Assembly: GCA_015179125.1 (NCBI GenBank) | Contig: WHVA01000148.1 | Location: 62,001-126,000, forward strand | Direction: 5' to 3' | Origin: Gautieria morchelliformis | Lineage: Eukaryota > Basidiomycota > Agaricomycetes > Gomphales > Gomphaceae | Length of the DNA stretch: 64,000 bases | Part shown: positions 1 through 9,730 of the stretch, piece by piece | How the letters are laid out: every line of letters starts with the position of its first letter | Position numbering within the stretch: the stretch's first letter is position 1 | The notes under the pieces: model-generated | What the model was told of the DNA's origin: nothing | Seen by the model: the letters and a program-made list of their open reading frames with translations, nothing else | Databases searched by the model: none | Translations under genes and position numbers: made by a program

Positions 1-1
1 G

Positions 2-430
2 TTGTGCAATTTGGATCAGAAGCAAGGACTATGCAATGGGACAAGGTTGCGGTTGGTGAGGATAAGCATTAGAGTGTTGGAGGTCAGGATCATCTCAGGT
101 CCATGTGCAGGAAATATTGCTTTCATCCCCAGGATCATCATTAAGCCATCAGAGGGAGAGTTGCCCTTTGTGCTGCAAAGGAGGCAGTTTCCAGTGCGTT
201 TGGCATTTGCAATGACTATCAACAAGTCTCAGGGACAGTCTTTGGGTACGGTTGGGATGGACCTGAGATATCCAGTGTTTGGACATGGTCAGTTATATGT
301 TGGTGTATCAAGAGGGACCAATTGGAACAGAGTGAAGGTCTTGCTTGAGGAGGGTTTGGACACAACCAACATTGTATATAAAGATGTATTACTTAGAGCT
401 CCTTCATTTTTTTATATCCACTTCTCGTGA
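2..430 (+). CDS. Helitron Pif1-like helicase, C-terminal part (partial)
   Basis: Partial frame of 142 residues, open to the left edge, ending at the TGA at 428-430. It is the C-terminal end of an SF1B Pif1-family helicase, which in Helitrons is fused to the Rep nickase and unwinds the transposon strand. Visible motifs are TINKSQGQSL (helicase motif V region) and YVGVSRGTNW (motif VI region). It is almost identical to the tails in Hel-C and Hel-D. The Hel-D copy stops after LLRAP, whereas here the frame runs on for several more residues, so the stop differs between copies. The start lies outside the window. Confidence 0.9.
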   Translation: MCNLDQKQGLCNGTRLRLVRISIRVLEVRIISGPCAGNIAFIPRIIIKPSEGELPFVLQRRQFPVRLAFAMTINKSQGQSLGTVGMDLRYPVFGHGQLYVGVSRGTNWNRVKVLLEEGLDTTNIVYKDVLLRAPSFFYIHFS

Positions 431-581
431 TATGGTTTATGTGTTTGGCTTCAGTTTACTTGATGCAAATTGATTACTTTGGTTTTCCCCAATGTACTTG
501 ACCTTACTGATATGTTATACTTACCAATGTGTTAGACTTACTGATGCATTTGACCTTACAGAGGCGCTTGACCTACACCCT

Positions 582-606
582 GCGCTTCGCGCGGGTACCC
601 ACCTAG
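582..606 (+). other. Helitron 3' terminus (Hel-1)
   Basis: A short GC stem-loop with loop TTC is followed by TACCCAC and CTAG (603-606), the classic Helitron 3' end. The next base is T, as expected for insertion between A and T. Confidence 0.85.
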
Positions 607-801
607 TTACTCTATTAGAAAGCAGCTCGGTGGGTTGTGGGTGTCGAGCTTATGTCAGGTTTCAGGTCAGCCTTAGTCAGCTGGCCAATCGGACGCGAGC
701 AGCGCAGCCGTGAGCATGAACGCTGCACAGCGGTCATGTGACCCGCTCGCGACCAGAGCGCGCATACGCGAGCGTGGTCTGTGCATGACACGCACGTGCG
801 G

Positions 802-807
802 TATAAA
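802..807 (+). promoter_or_regulatory. TATA box of the Hel-A promoter block
   Basis: TATAAA in the context GGTATAAAGGCCGAAC. The same block occurs at 13637-13642 in Hel-E and, more diverged, at 7448-7453 in Hel-B. An E-box-like palindrome (GGTCATGTGACC in this copy) lies about 60 bp upstream in each. A CT-rich stretch with repeated CTGTCTGCT words follows, as in a fungal transcription start region. Promoter activity is inferred. Confidence 0.5.
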
Positions 808-1374
808 GGCCGAACAGTAAGGAAGGAACGCCAGGAACCTGCCCAACCGGCATTTCCTCTCTCTGCTGTCTGCTCTGTCTGCTGTCTCCTCCTTTAGCTG
901 GCTGGCTGTCTATTGCTTTGGCTGGCTGGCTATCTATTGGATTGGCTGTCTTTCTATTGGTAGGTAATATCTTATTTTAATGCATTGCCATGTATTTATT
1001 TTATTTGTGTTGGTATTTTATTTGTTCCTTTTTTTTTCATCATATAGTATTGTCACATGTGCATTATATTTTTGTGATTTTTTCGCAAATAGATTTAAAT
1101 AACATCCAAAGACTGGTGAAAAAAATGTATTTTAATATCAATATTTTTCAGGTTTTTTCGAAAATAGACATCAATAAGTTTCCTCTAAAATTAATGACAA
1201 TAGATTCTGCCTTCAAATGTGGTTTGTTTTATTGTTTTATTTACTGTAAAGCCGCTTACCAGCCACTCCTCTCTGGCTATACTGGTGGCTGGCTTACTAT
1301 GGCTTTGGCTGGGCTCTGGGTTTCTCTGTCAGTCTCTGGGCTTCTCTGACTTTGGCTGGGCATTAATAACAGCT

Positions 1375-1800
1375 TCTGCTTCAATGTACTGTACTTTTTT
1401 GACATTTTTTCGCAAATAGATATCAATAAATTATCCTGACTTTGTGAAAATTGACAACAGCTCCAGGTTAAATGTACAGTGCATTTTTTGACATTTTTCG
1501 AAAGATAGATAATCCTAACTTTGCTAAAATTAATAACAGCTTTGTGTACTGAACATTTTTTTGACGCTTTTTCGAAAAATAGATAATCCTGACTTTGCTA
1601 AAATTAATAACAACTTCAGCTTAAACCTACTGGACATTTTTTTTTGACATTTTTCGAAAATAGATAATCCTGACTTTGCTCAAATTGATGACAGCAGCTG
1701 CTTAAATATGGTTTTCTTTACTATTTTATTTATGTTTGTATATGTCACAAAATAGATATTGATACATATCCCTGAGGTTGTTAAAAGTTAATGATAAGTA
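1375..1800 (+). repeat. Leader repeat array of Hel-A
   Basis: About four or five imperfect tandem units of 80-110 bp. Each has a T-run, TTTTCGAAAAATAGAT, ATCAATAAATT or a shortened form, CCTGACTTTGCTAAAATTAA and then ACAGC. The CTGAC followed shortly by ACAG resembles a fungal branch point and 3' splice site. Related arrays lie at 7610-8030 (Hel-B), 15405-15845 (Hel-E) and, in two-unit form, 18130-18350 (Hel-D). No coding content is seen. Confidence 0.7.
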
Positions 1801-1837
1801 ATAGCCTCTGCTTGTTTCACTTTGAGGCTGTTGGGGA

Positions 1838-2145
1838 TATGCTACACATGGGGACACATTACAAACAAGGGACTGCTATGCATGCTATAGGGGCATGCTA
1901 CACACTCTATAGGGACATGCTACACACACTATAGGGACATGCAATGCATGCTATAGGGAAACATGCTACACATGATACACTTGGGGACACGGTGCAAACA
2001 AAGGACATTCTGTACATGCTATACTTCGGGACAGGCTACAAACAAAGGACATGCTATGCACACTATACTTGAGCGACACACTATACACACTATACTTTAT
2101 GTGTGGGGACATGCTACACATGGGGACATGCTGCATGCACTACAA
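1838..2145 (+). repeat. Minisatellite, GGGACATGCTACACA-type
   Basis: Irregular repetition of GGGGACATGCTACACA and CACTATACTTG words, in units of about 17-29 bp. The same family is found at 6225-6365, 9341-9726 and 15895-16650. Its open frames are only readings of the repeat. Confidence 0.8.
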
Positions 2146-3594
2146 GCCTCGCCTGCGCTTCGCTTCAGCGAGTCTTTTGGAAAAGAGGCCTTGACGACTT
2201 GTCAGACAATCACTGATGTCAGGGTGGAACATACACCTGACAATACGCACCAACAGAAACGGGGAATGAAAGCACCGGTCTTCACGCTCGAAGCACTCCA
2301 ATTCATCTGCGAGTAGACCAACAGTGTATTCCATGAGAGGAATGTGCAGAACAATGTATGTGATGTATTGGAAATAGTCAAAGAAAGGATGAGTAAGAAA
2401 CCCAGCCATGAATGCAGGAAGAATGCCTCCTGTGAAAACGACAGGGTCTGGAGATGACTCGAAATGGGCATAACAGAGGCGTTGCCGACTTGTCTGACAA
2501 TCGCCAATGTCAAGGGAAGACTATACACATGCACTGACACTCTGAGGGTAGGAGGCAAGAAACAGCAAAGGACATGGCAGCCCAATCAGACACGAGGGTC
2601 ACGCATTAACAAATCATGATGAGTGGAAAATATGGGAGAGGAACGTAACTGTCAGATGGGTTGGCAGAATGGTGTCTGTGGATCCCATGAGAGGAACGCA
2701 CGGGTCAATGTACATGACAAATTCGAAAAACACAAACAAAGGATGTGTAAGAAGCCCCATGATAGACGACAGAATCTGTAGACATCATAGGACAAAACAG
2801 GAAAAGGAAACAATGGAGACACCAGGTTTATGAAGGTGAGACATGATACAAAAAGGCAGCTAAAGATATCGACGTTGTGAAACAATATAACACCGACAGC
2901 CATCGGAAGCCATGAAACAATCGAGACACAGGTCACATGGTACCAAAACACGGATAAATATATGCTGCAAACATGTATAGGTCGATTCATGTTCAACTCT
3001 GGACATGCAATGCATTAGACACACCAGTGGGAATGACATCATAAGCCCAGGTACTATGCAACAAATGACGAAAGATGATCCAGAAGTATAAGAAGGATGT
3101 ATGTCTCGGAACACGTAAAGTCTGAGACACAGACAGACAGAAAGAGTTTACGCCCAAAGAGGGGAAATCTGACAGAAAGGCATGGAACAGCAAACAGCGA
3201 AGATTCAGTGATCGCACTGTCATAGGAGAACGGACAACAATGTACGTTTAAAGAGCAAGATGGGAGGCAACATGACATGGGCACGTAAGCGGTGACAACG
3301 ACAGGCAATGATATGAATGTTTAAACACATACGTGCACGTTCTGAGACGTGGTCATATGGGAGTCTGTGAGAGGTGTTCTGTAAGTCGTTTGACGTATGG
3401 TAAGCATACTTTACTGAACCACTGACTCGCCCAAGCCCGTCCATATATCAACGCCAAGAACAGTCCGTGGTAGGTGAGTGATGTTGCCGCTTTTCACTGC
3501 TGTGATTCCTGAGAAAATTTGCGCTGCTTCTACAATGGGCCTCCGAGTCGCGTGCATCATGGTCGGTGGATCTTCACTGAGTCGAGCACCTCCC
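2146..3594. other. Unassigned stretch inside Hel-A
   Basis: About 1.4 kb absent from the sister Helitrons. It is rich in short overlapping frames on the - strand with hydrophobic, low-quality translations, none of which I recognise. Words such as GACTTGTCAGACAATC recur near 2195 and 2490. Base composition resembles 5741-6224 and the 33202-34038 insertion, so it may be LTR-type or other repeat DNA brought in with the captured genes. I found no clear terminal repeats. Confidence 0.4.
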
Positions 3595-3725
3595 ACCACG
3601 GATCTGTCTCCCAGTAACGCTTCGAAGCACATATAAGTCTAAGGGAATTCTCTCCTACCATGGATCTGTCTCCCAGTCATCACACTTCGAAGCACATATG
3701 ACTCCAAGGGAATTCTCTCCTACTG
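3595..3725 (+). repeat. Tandem duplication of about 66 bp
   Basis: Two adjacent copies begin near ACCACGGATCTGTCTCCCAGT and end near GGGAATTCTCTCCTAC, with small differences. The second copy runs into the coding-like stretch that follows. Confidence 0.75.
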
Positions 3726-4060
3726 TTATCCCTCTTCCACCGCCCCAGAAGTGGCTCCAATGTCTTCTCCATCGATATTTACGCCCCAGCCACATCCTAT
3801 CTGCATCACCACGCGCTCAGTACCAGAAGTCGCGCGCCCAGAGGATGCAACAACGTCCTTTGTGGGGTTCATCCTCCAGCCCCCGAGGATGCGCTACTGC
3901 GAGCAGCTCGAGTGCTTCTCGATACAATGAAATCGCCTCAGCCAGGCACTCGACCCAGTGTGCACACCTCGCAGTCCAGAATCCCAATCACCCCCGGCAC
4001 GGTCGGATGAAACACCATATCAACATTCGTACCCTGTCTACAACTGTTTTGCGTATTTGA
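3698..4060 (+). other. Coding-like segment, unidentified (possible captured exon)
   Basis: An open frame of 120 residues begins with an ATG inside the 66-bp duplication. It is rich in Ser, Pro and Arg. In an alternative frame, 3890-4010 reads EDALLRAARVLLDTMKSPQP, which looks more like natural coding sequence. I do not recognise either. It lies next to the captured TLDc and lysophospholipase pieces but on the opposite strand, so it could be another captured exon. Confidence 0.3.
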
Positions 4061-4199
4061 TGAACAATTTGTGTATCACTAGACTCCGGGCAACGTAGCT
4101 TACGGAGAGGTGGAGGTGGATTGTAGGCAACATAGCCTGCTCTATTCCGTTCCGCTCCCACATAATATGACCGCCGTTCTTCCTGCAATATCCTGAAAA

Positions 4200-4330
4200 C
4201 TTCTCGTGAATCTGATTGATAATGGAAATGGTGGGTGATGTAACATTACCTTTTTGTCGACTGCATCTATGGTTCGAGACCATCGTTCAGTAGCAGCCAA
4301 ACCCACGAGTGTTCTGGAAGCGACCGTGCT
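4200..4330 (-). other. Unidentified exon-like stretch
   Basis: Reading on the - strand, the stretch TLVGLAATERWSRTIDAVDKK spans about 4320 to 4255. It is flanked upstream by TTCCAG and downstream by AAG|GTAATG, which look like splice acceptor and donor. A following TTTTCAG near 4205 could be the next acceptor. It lies downstream of the TLDc exons on the same strand but does not match the TLDc end, so it may belong to a third captured gene. Confidence 0.3.
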
Positions 4331-4476
4331 CTAAACTTGAACCATCCGGGGACAACCGTAGTCTTCTGTAGTGACTCCCTATGTCTCATAATACAGATGC
4401 CTTTTAAGCAACGCGAAAGTGAAAATAAAAATATGAAAAAAGATAGTGGCGCCTGGGTTTTAGCCATCGATGGGAC

Positions 4477-4660
4477 CTAGTAACTATTGATCCGTCAATG
4501 AGGTTCGCGTCTAAATAAAGCCCATATTTGCCCTCGCTGAGGAACGGTATGAGATGCAAGGGAGAGATTACCAATGAAAGACCGAAACCCACCCTCCACC
4601 GAAAGAAATGAAAGTACCTTCGCACATCGACACATAATCGTTTTTACCAGTCCATTTCAT
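4477..4660 (-). pseudogene. Captured TLDc (OXR1-type) gene fragment, C-terminal exons
   Basis: Two exons of a TLDc-domain gene are visible on the - strand. The first (about 4660 to 4593) encodes KWTGKNDYVSMCEG and FISFGGG. A GT-AG intron follows (4592-4537), and the second exon (4536-4477) encodes EGKYGLYLDANLIDGS. The split Gly codon is restored exactly across the intron, giving FGGGEGKYGLYLD, the hallmark end of TLDc domains. OXR1/TLDc proteins protect against oxidative damage and bind the V-ATPase. The matching N-terminal exons lie at 5335-5735, separated from this piece by lysophospholipase sequence. The fragment has no start or promoter and is best read as Helitron gene capture. Confidence 0.75.
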
Positions 4661-5257
4661 TGCCGTCGATGCCCTGCGTCGCGATATCAAACGCTTGGTC
4701 TATGAAGGCCCGGACCTAGTATATCAGTTGCATAGAGGAGTTTTGCATCAGCGTTTAGTGTCACGCCAATCATCCTTTCAGCGCGCAGAACGCACGTCCT
4801 CAGGCGCATACGTAGTCTGCAGCGTCGGCGTGCCCGTCACGGGCGCCGCCCCATCTGCCGGCAGCCCGCCATTTGCGATGTAAATGAGCATAGGCATCTC
4901 CACCGAGTCGTTGCACCCGAAGAAGGTGGGGTGCCGCGTAAGGTTTTGCTGCACGAAGACGTCAGCTGTGGCGGGGATGGTGGGGAATGGGTAGAGGGAG
5001 CCGAATAACGCGGCGCGTTTGGCGGAATTCTGTGTAGTGGGATGGATGGAAAGATCAGATAGATGCTTTTTTTGCACCCGGGTTGATACGTACGATGAAT
5101 TCTGTGCTGTTCGCGAAGTTGTCTGCGGTATCAGCAGACTTCGAATTCCAAGCTTTTCGTGAGCAACGGCTGACAATTAAAAAAGCGGTCCCGGCGGACG
5201 TACGTCCCGCATCAATCGCAATGATAATGTCGACCGCCCTACAGACTCCTGTTCACA
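4647..5257 (-). pseudogene. Captured lysophospholipase (phospholipase B type) gene fragment
   Basis: On the - strand an exon encodes SADTADNFANSTEFI (5138-5094), preceded by IIIAIDA upstream. Together these recall the catalytic-Asp region of fungal lysophospholipases (consensus D-x-SADT). A 64-nt GT-AG intron (5093-5030) leads to an exon (from 5029) with FPTIPATADVFVQQNLTR, HPTFFGCN and IYIANGG, in the order known for the C-terminal third of the enzyme. FDIATQGIDGNEMDW near 4690-4648 fits the family's end. The enzyme family releases fatty acids from phospholipids at the cell surface. Only the C-terminal third is present. An in-frame stop lies before IIIAIDA, and a TGA at about 4778 ends the exon, so it is non-functional. 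It sits inside a split TLDc gene piece. Confidence 0.7.
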
Positions 5258-5334
5258 GTGCGTCACGGTTTTCCACAGAAATATACGTGTGGGAAACGTG
5301 AGGTCCACACAGGCTAGCAGCTGACTATACTCAC

Positions 5335-5735
5335 GAATCACCACTCCCATAGTACGCCCCAGGTGACAATCGCATTTGCTCACTCATCCAAGCTCCGAAT
5401 ATATGATCTTCAGAATCTTGTATGGCGATCAAGGTTCCAGCTACACGCACGGCACATCGTGCATAAAACGTCTGCAGGGAGACACCGTGCTGATCTAAAC
5501 TATAAAGCAAGGACCACGACTTTGCGAGACGAGGAAGGGCCCGTAGATGGGCCCGTATCTGGCAAGATAGTCAGCTAATAATGCCACATGGTGTCCTAAT
5601 TTCATGTATTATTACCTTTTCGGCAAGATGAGAAGTCAGGACTGGGGTGGTGCTGTCACGCCTTCCTGTCAGTTCGACCTTTCGCGACCCCGGTCCACCA
5701 CTTGTACGGGAGGTTGTAATGGCATCAATGAGCGT
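5335..5735 (-). pseudogene. Captured TLDc (OXR1-type) gene fragment, N-terminal exons
   Basis: On the - strand, an exon ending at 5616 encodes STTPVLTSHLAEK. A 57-nt intron (5615-5559: GTAATA, CTGAC, CAG) follows. The next exon (5558-5335) encodes LPRLAKSWSLLYSLDQHG, then DSEDHIFGAWMSEQ and GAYYGSGDS, ending at the donor GTGAGT. These are the conserved first half of a TLDc domain. The introns keep good fungal splice signals, so the piece was captured as genomic DNA, not cDNA. The expected next segment is replaced by lysophospholipase sequence, and TLDc resumes at 4660. The left limit near 5735 is the last residue that still looks coding. Confidence 0.75.
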
Positions 5736-5740
5736 GTCTT

Positions 5741-6224
5741 ACCAAGTGAGTGTTAGTTGCAATGAAAGAAACACAAACAAAAAAGAAAACCAGAGGTTGA
5801 CCTGCATGTGACATAACAGGTAAGCTGCGACAATGACAGAGAGTGAGACAAATGGACCCATGACACCAGTCTTGTGACCTATGACGACACACTCATCAAT
5901 GGTCATGAGAAAAAGAAACAAATAAGAGACGATAAGCAAGAAGAAAAAGAAATAAAAGGTGACCTGGCTCAAAAGCGACGACGGGTCAACAAAAGAAGAA
6001 CCGTTCAATAGGACATCAACCCCAACCGGTCACATCGCAAGCATGGAGCTGTAAACACATGGAAAGAAAGATGGGTGCGATACGAATGTCAGACGGCAAA
6101 AATGAAGAACCAACAGTGAGACAGATGGAGACATGGCCCAAAAAGGCTGAGAAAGCCGAGTCAAACAGGGGCAAAGGGACGCAAAATTTCACACGTCGTA
6201 TGCTTAATAGAAGAGTAATACTTC
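5741..6224. other. Unassigned A-rich stretch
   Basis: Purine-rich on the + strand (GAAAGAAACACAAAC type). No convincing frame, no terminal repeats found. It resembles 2146-3594 in style and may be the other half of the same foreign block. Confidence 0.35.
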
Positions 6225-7165
6225 AGGGAGTTACTATGCACACTATACTTGAGGACACACTATGCATTGGTGATATGCTACAAACCAGGGACATGCTATG
6301 GATGCTATATGTGAGGGACACCCTACATGTGAGGACATGCTATGTGTGAGATAGGGGACATGCAGACATGGGAGAAATTTGCAAAGTCATTACCTGTTAT
6401 GTATCGGGAATCCCGGAGTTTGGATCTAAAAAGAGAGCAGATTCAACTTATATGTTGCACCTCCAACTATCATCCTAAGTATTTCAGAGATCGGAGATCA
6501 GAAGTTGGAAGAGGTCAAGTATTGTAACTGAAGTAGGTATGAGTTCAATAATTGAGTTAAGTTGGATCAGACATTGAGTCAGAAGACAGAGATCAGAGAG
6601 ACAGAGGCCTTGCAAGTACTGGCTGTGCTAAGAACAGGAAACAGTGCAAATGGTGTCACATATTGAAGTCAATTATCTGATTGCAGAACAGAGGCATACA
6701 TGACTGGGTTTTATACAAAGAGCTGAGACAACATGTCAGAAGGTAGAGGTAAGCAATTCTGGTGCGAGTGAAAGTGACTAGGATAAATGGAGTAAGTAAC
6801 TAAGGTGGAACAAGAGGAACTACAAGGCAGTGCAGGGTAGAACTAAGAACAATGGGCAAAAGAACACGGGGCATGTAAGTCTAATTGATAGTGAACAAAT
6901 GGAAGTCCTGATGCTCCCGACTTCCTATGCTAAGGGTCAAGTACAAGTATGGAAGGCTGGTGAATAGAGTCATAAAGGGAAGCATGTGAATAGTAAATAA
7001 CAAGGGGATCAAAAGGTCAAAGTGTGGATGTTGCGGAATAGAGTCAGAGGAGGTGCGAAGGTACCAGAGTTGATCAAGCAGCATGGTCATAACATTACCT
7101 ACCTCAATGTGTTATTTAGAGCTACTTATGAGATTTACTTATCTGAATGTGTTTGACTTATCCCA
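6225..7165 (+). repeat. Minisatellite remnant and shared Helitron 3' trailer
   Basis: Positions 6225-6365 hold a short run of the GGGACATGCTA minisatellite. From about 6366 the sequence (CATTACCTGTTATGT, CAACTTATATGTTGCACC, and so on) matches 16680-17380 in Hel-E closely, so it is an ancestral part of these non-autonomous Helitrons. No open frame of note. Confidence 0.65.
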
Positions 7166-7169
7166 AGTT

Positions 7170-7262
7170 TGATTCACCCAATGCATTTGACCTTGCTGAT
7201 GCATTTGACCTTACTGATGCGCTTGACTTGCACCCCCACATGAAGCGTGAGTATCCACCTAG
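7170..7262 (+). other. Subterminal 18-bp repeats and 3' terminus of Hel-A
   Basis: Iterated TTGACCTTGCTGATGCAT units of 18 bp lead to a weak hairpin (ACATGAAGCGTG) and CCACCTAG. CTAG is at 7259-7262. The following bases are TCCCAAAGTGAAAC, the start of Hel-B. Confidence 0.75.
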
Positions 7263-7387
7263 TCCCAAAGTGAAACACAGGGGGTGGGTGGTTGTGGGCC
7301 TGCTGACCAATGCTTGGTCATTAGTTTGTCAGCGGAGCGTGCGAGCGGCACAGCCGCGAACTACAAACACTGCGCAGCAGCGTTCCA

Positions 7388-7399
7388 GGTCACGTGACC
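7388..7399. promoter_or_regulatory. E-box palindrome GGTCACGTGACC upstream of the Hel-B TATA box
   Basis: A perfect 12-bp palindrome with core CACGTG, the site bound by bHLH factors, about 50 bp upstream of TATAAA at 7448-7453. The same palindrome occurs in Hel-E at 13494-13505 and 13569-13580 and, in one base-changed form, in Hel-A. It also occurs in an unrelated LTR family (45516-45527, 54514-54525). Confidence 0.45.
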
Positions 7400-7609
7400 G
7401 GTTCACGACCATACGCGAGGGTGGTCCGTGCACGACCCTTTGCTTGGTATAAAGAGAGCAACGCTGCAGAACCGCACTCCCCACTGGTGTATTCCTGTGT
7501 TCTGGCTGTACTGGTGCTTACTATTGCTTTGGCTGGGGTCTTGGTGTCTTTCTGTGTGTCTCTGGGTGTCTCTGGGCTTCTTTGGCTGTGAATTGACACC
7601 AGCTTCTGC

Positions 7610-8030
7610 TTCAATGTCCTGTATATTTTTTTGATATTTTTTCGCAAATAGCTATCAATAAACCTAACTTGCTAACCTTAATAATAGCCAACTTAAATAT
7701 CCTGTACATTTTTTTGATATTTTTCGCAAATGGATATCAAAAATTATCCTGACTTTGCTACAGTTAATAACAACTTCTGTTTTAATGTAGTGTGTTTTTT
7801 TTTATCTTTTTTCAAAAAACAAATCTAGATATAAATGAATTATCCTGACTTTGCTAAAATTATTACACCTTCAGGTTGAATGTACTGTACATTTTTTTGA
7901 CATTTTGTCAAAAGGTAGATATCAATAAATTGTCCTGACTTTGCTAAAATTAATGCCAACAGCTTCTTAAATGTGGTTCCTTTTGCTATTTTATATATGT
8001 CACAAAATAGATACTAATACATGTCCCTGA
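7610..8030 (+). repeat. Leader repeat array of Hel-B
   Basis: About four imperfect units with TTTTTGATATTTTTCGCAAATAG, ATCAATAAATT and CCTGACTTTGCTAAAATTA, matching the arrays of Hel-A and Hel-E. Confidence 0.7.
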
Positions 8031-8055
8031 TGTGTGAGGACACGTTACATGTGGG

Positions 8056-9335
8056 TGTCATGATTCGTTTATTCTGCGAATCATCCCTCACCACACAGCG
8101 AATGACCTCCTGAACCAGCGAACGGCTTCCCGAACCAGCGAATATCTTGCCAAAATATTCGTCGCCATACTGCTTTCACATTCGCTATTCGCATCATTCC
8201 TGCCAGGACGCCAGGTGTTGGGGCCCTCATCCATCATAGAACCCATCATCTGTTAAACTCCCACTCCATGACAGACCCACATTCTCAGGATGCATTCAGA
8301 TAGTGTCAGTTGCAGCCTCCGTGCAGGTTGGACTCAATGGGACTCGTACCACTGCAGGGCAGGATGAATTAGCTTCGCTGAAGTTTTCACTACACAGTTG
8401 TCATTTCTTGTATCCAGCTATCCCTGTTTTCCCTTTCACTACCACTCTTCCATGTTCGCTCGGCTTCGCTCCATTCACTCTTTGCTCCATTCACTATTCA
8501 CCACATTCGCCAAATGACCATTCGCTACTTGCATCATTCGCCAGTAGCCATGCCATCAAACACAATAGACATCCTTTACCTGGATTGATGGTTCATCACT
8601 GGTCCTATCATGAATTGCAAGGAGGTGCAGGCTGTCATGATTCATTGATTTCTTGTACCCAGCTATCCCTGTTTTCCCTTTCACCACTCTTCCATGTTCG
8701 CTCGTCTTCACTCCATTCACTCCTCACTCCATTCGCTATTCGCCACATTTGCCATATGACCATTCGCTACTTGCATCATTTGCCAGCAGGCACGCCATCA
8801 AACACGATAGACATCCTTTACCTGGATTGATGGTTCATCACTGGTCCCATCATCTTCTCAACTCAACCCCCTTTGGGTGTTCCTATGGCCAGAATGCATT
8901 CACGGGGCATCCTACCCATAGGTCATGTGGGATCAACCCAGCAGACGAAGAGCCCGTGCAGGGTGGTGTATATGCAGGTCCCAAGGAAGAAGACTTAGGC
9001 ATCACTGGTGAGTTCTCATACTTCATCTTTGTTACCTTAGCCTTCGAGTTATTTTCTGTGCTGTCAGTGAAGGGCTCCAAAGGAGTGCCTTCACCGGCGA
9101 AAGGATTGTCGCTACTTAGACAACCTTTCCGTGACACCTTGCACGTTACATCGTCAAGTGACACGGGCTATTTCGCTATGACTGTAGATCAGGGCAAATT
9201 CCTTTCGAGTAACCCTCTTACTTCTTAACCCTTACCTCTTCGGTACTGTTCGCTGGGCGATTCGCTAGATCGCACACGCTATTCGGGCATTCGCCACTAA
9301 CATGCGATATTAACGCCCAAAATCCAATCTTCACA
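8056..9335 (+). mobile_element. Solo LTR (family L1280), inserted in the Hel-B minisatellite
   Basis: A 1280-bp block starting TGTCATGA and ending CTTCACA, flanked by the exact 5-bp duplication GTGGG (8051-8055 and 9336-9340). It is the reverse orientation of the solo LTR at 14122-15399. An internal segment of about 190 bp is duplicated (near 8403-8590 and 8652-8843). Its open frames are not real genes. It is an old LTR fossil, clearly diverged from its relatives. Confidence 0.85.
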
Positions 9336-9340
9336 GTGGG

Positions 9341-9726
9341 GACACGTTACCTGTGGGGACGCATTACGCGTGAGGACACGCTACCTGTGAGGACACGTAT
9401 GTGTGAGCACATGCTAACGCTACCTGTGAGGACATGTTACATGTGGGGACATGTTACCTGTGGGGACACACTACCTGTGAGGACACGTTACCTGTGGGGA
9501 CACGTTACATGTGGGGACACGTTATGTGTGGGGACATGCTACCTGTGAGGACACGTGACATGTGGAGACACGCTACGTGTGAGGACAGGTTATGTGTGAG
9601 GACACATTACCTGTGGAGACACGTTACATGTGAGGACATGTTACATGTGGGGACATGTTACATGTGGGGACATGTTACGTGTGGGGACACGCTACCTGTG
9701 AGGACACATTACGTGTGAGGACATGC
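9341..9726 (+). repeat. 17-bp minisatellite, about 22 copies
   Basis: Units of the form TGTGGGGACACGTTACC with G/A and T/C variants, nearly uninterrupted. Because 17 is not a multiple of 3, all frames stay open only by chance of composition. The encoded repeats (CYLWGH-like) should not be taken as protein. Confidence 0.9.
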
Positions 9727-9730
9727 TATC

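Larger units (their letters stand above)
1..606 (+). mobile_element. Hel-1: 3' tail of a Helitron (left-truncated by the window)
   Basis: This is the end of a rolling-circle Helitron. It carries the last part of a Pif1-like helicase frame (to 430), then an AT-rich trailer with repeated TTGACCTTACTGAT-type words (about 496-580). The terminus is a GC hairpin followed by TACCCACCTAG, ending at 606. The same helicase tail and terminus recur at 12644-13365 and 36231-37456. The hairpin loop reads TTC here instead of the GAA seen in the other copies. The rest of the element lies left of the window. Confidence 0.9.
607..7262 (+). mobile_element. Hel-A: non-autonomous Helitron carrying captured gene pieces
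   Basis: A 6.7-kb unit between two Helitron 3' ends. Its left end (TTACTCTATTAGAAAGC, then GCTCGGTGGGTTGTGGG) matches the start of every other unit in the array. Inside are a promoter block with TATA box, a T-rich leader repeat array, a GGGACATGCTA minisatellite, a foreign block (about 2146-6224) that includes pieces of at least two host genes, and a trailer shared with Hel-E. No transposase remains, so it would depend on Hel-D-type protein. The 3' hairpin is degraded, but CTAG is kept at 7259-7262. Confidence 0.75.

Noticed and set aside
2146-3594. A solo LTR covering the foreign block of Hel-A
   Set aside because: I could not find TG...CA ends with matching 5-bp duplications, so it stays unassigned.
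9336-9718. Cys/Trp/His-rich frames of 70-94 residues
   Set aside because: Pure readings of the 17-bp minisatellite. Unit length is not a multiple of three.
9341-9726. CRISPR-like array (regular repeats)
   Set aside because: There are no unique spacers. Units are directly adjacent 17-mers in a eukaryotic setting.
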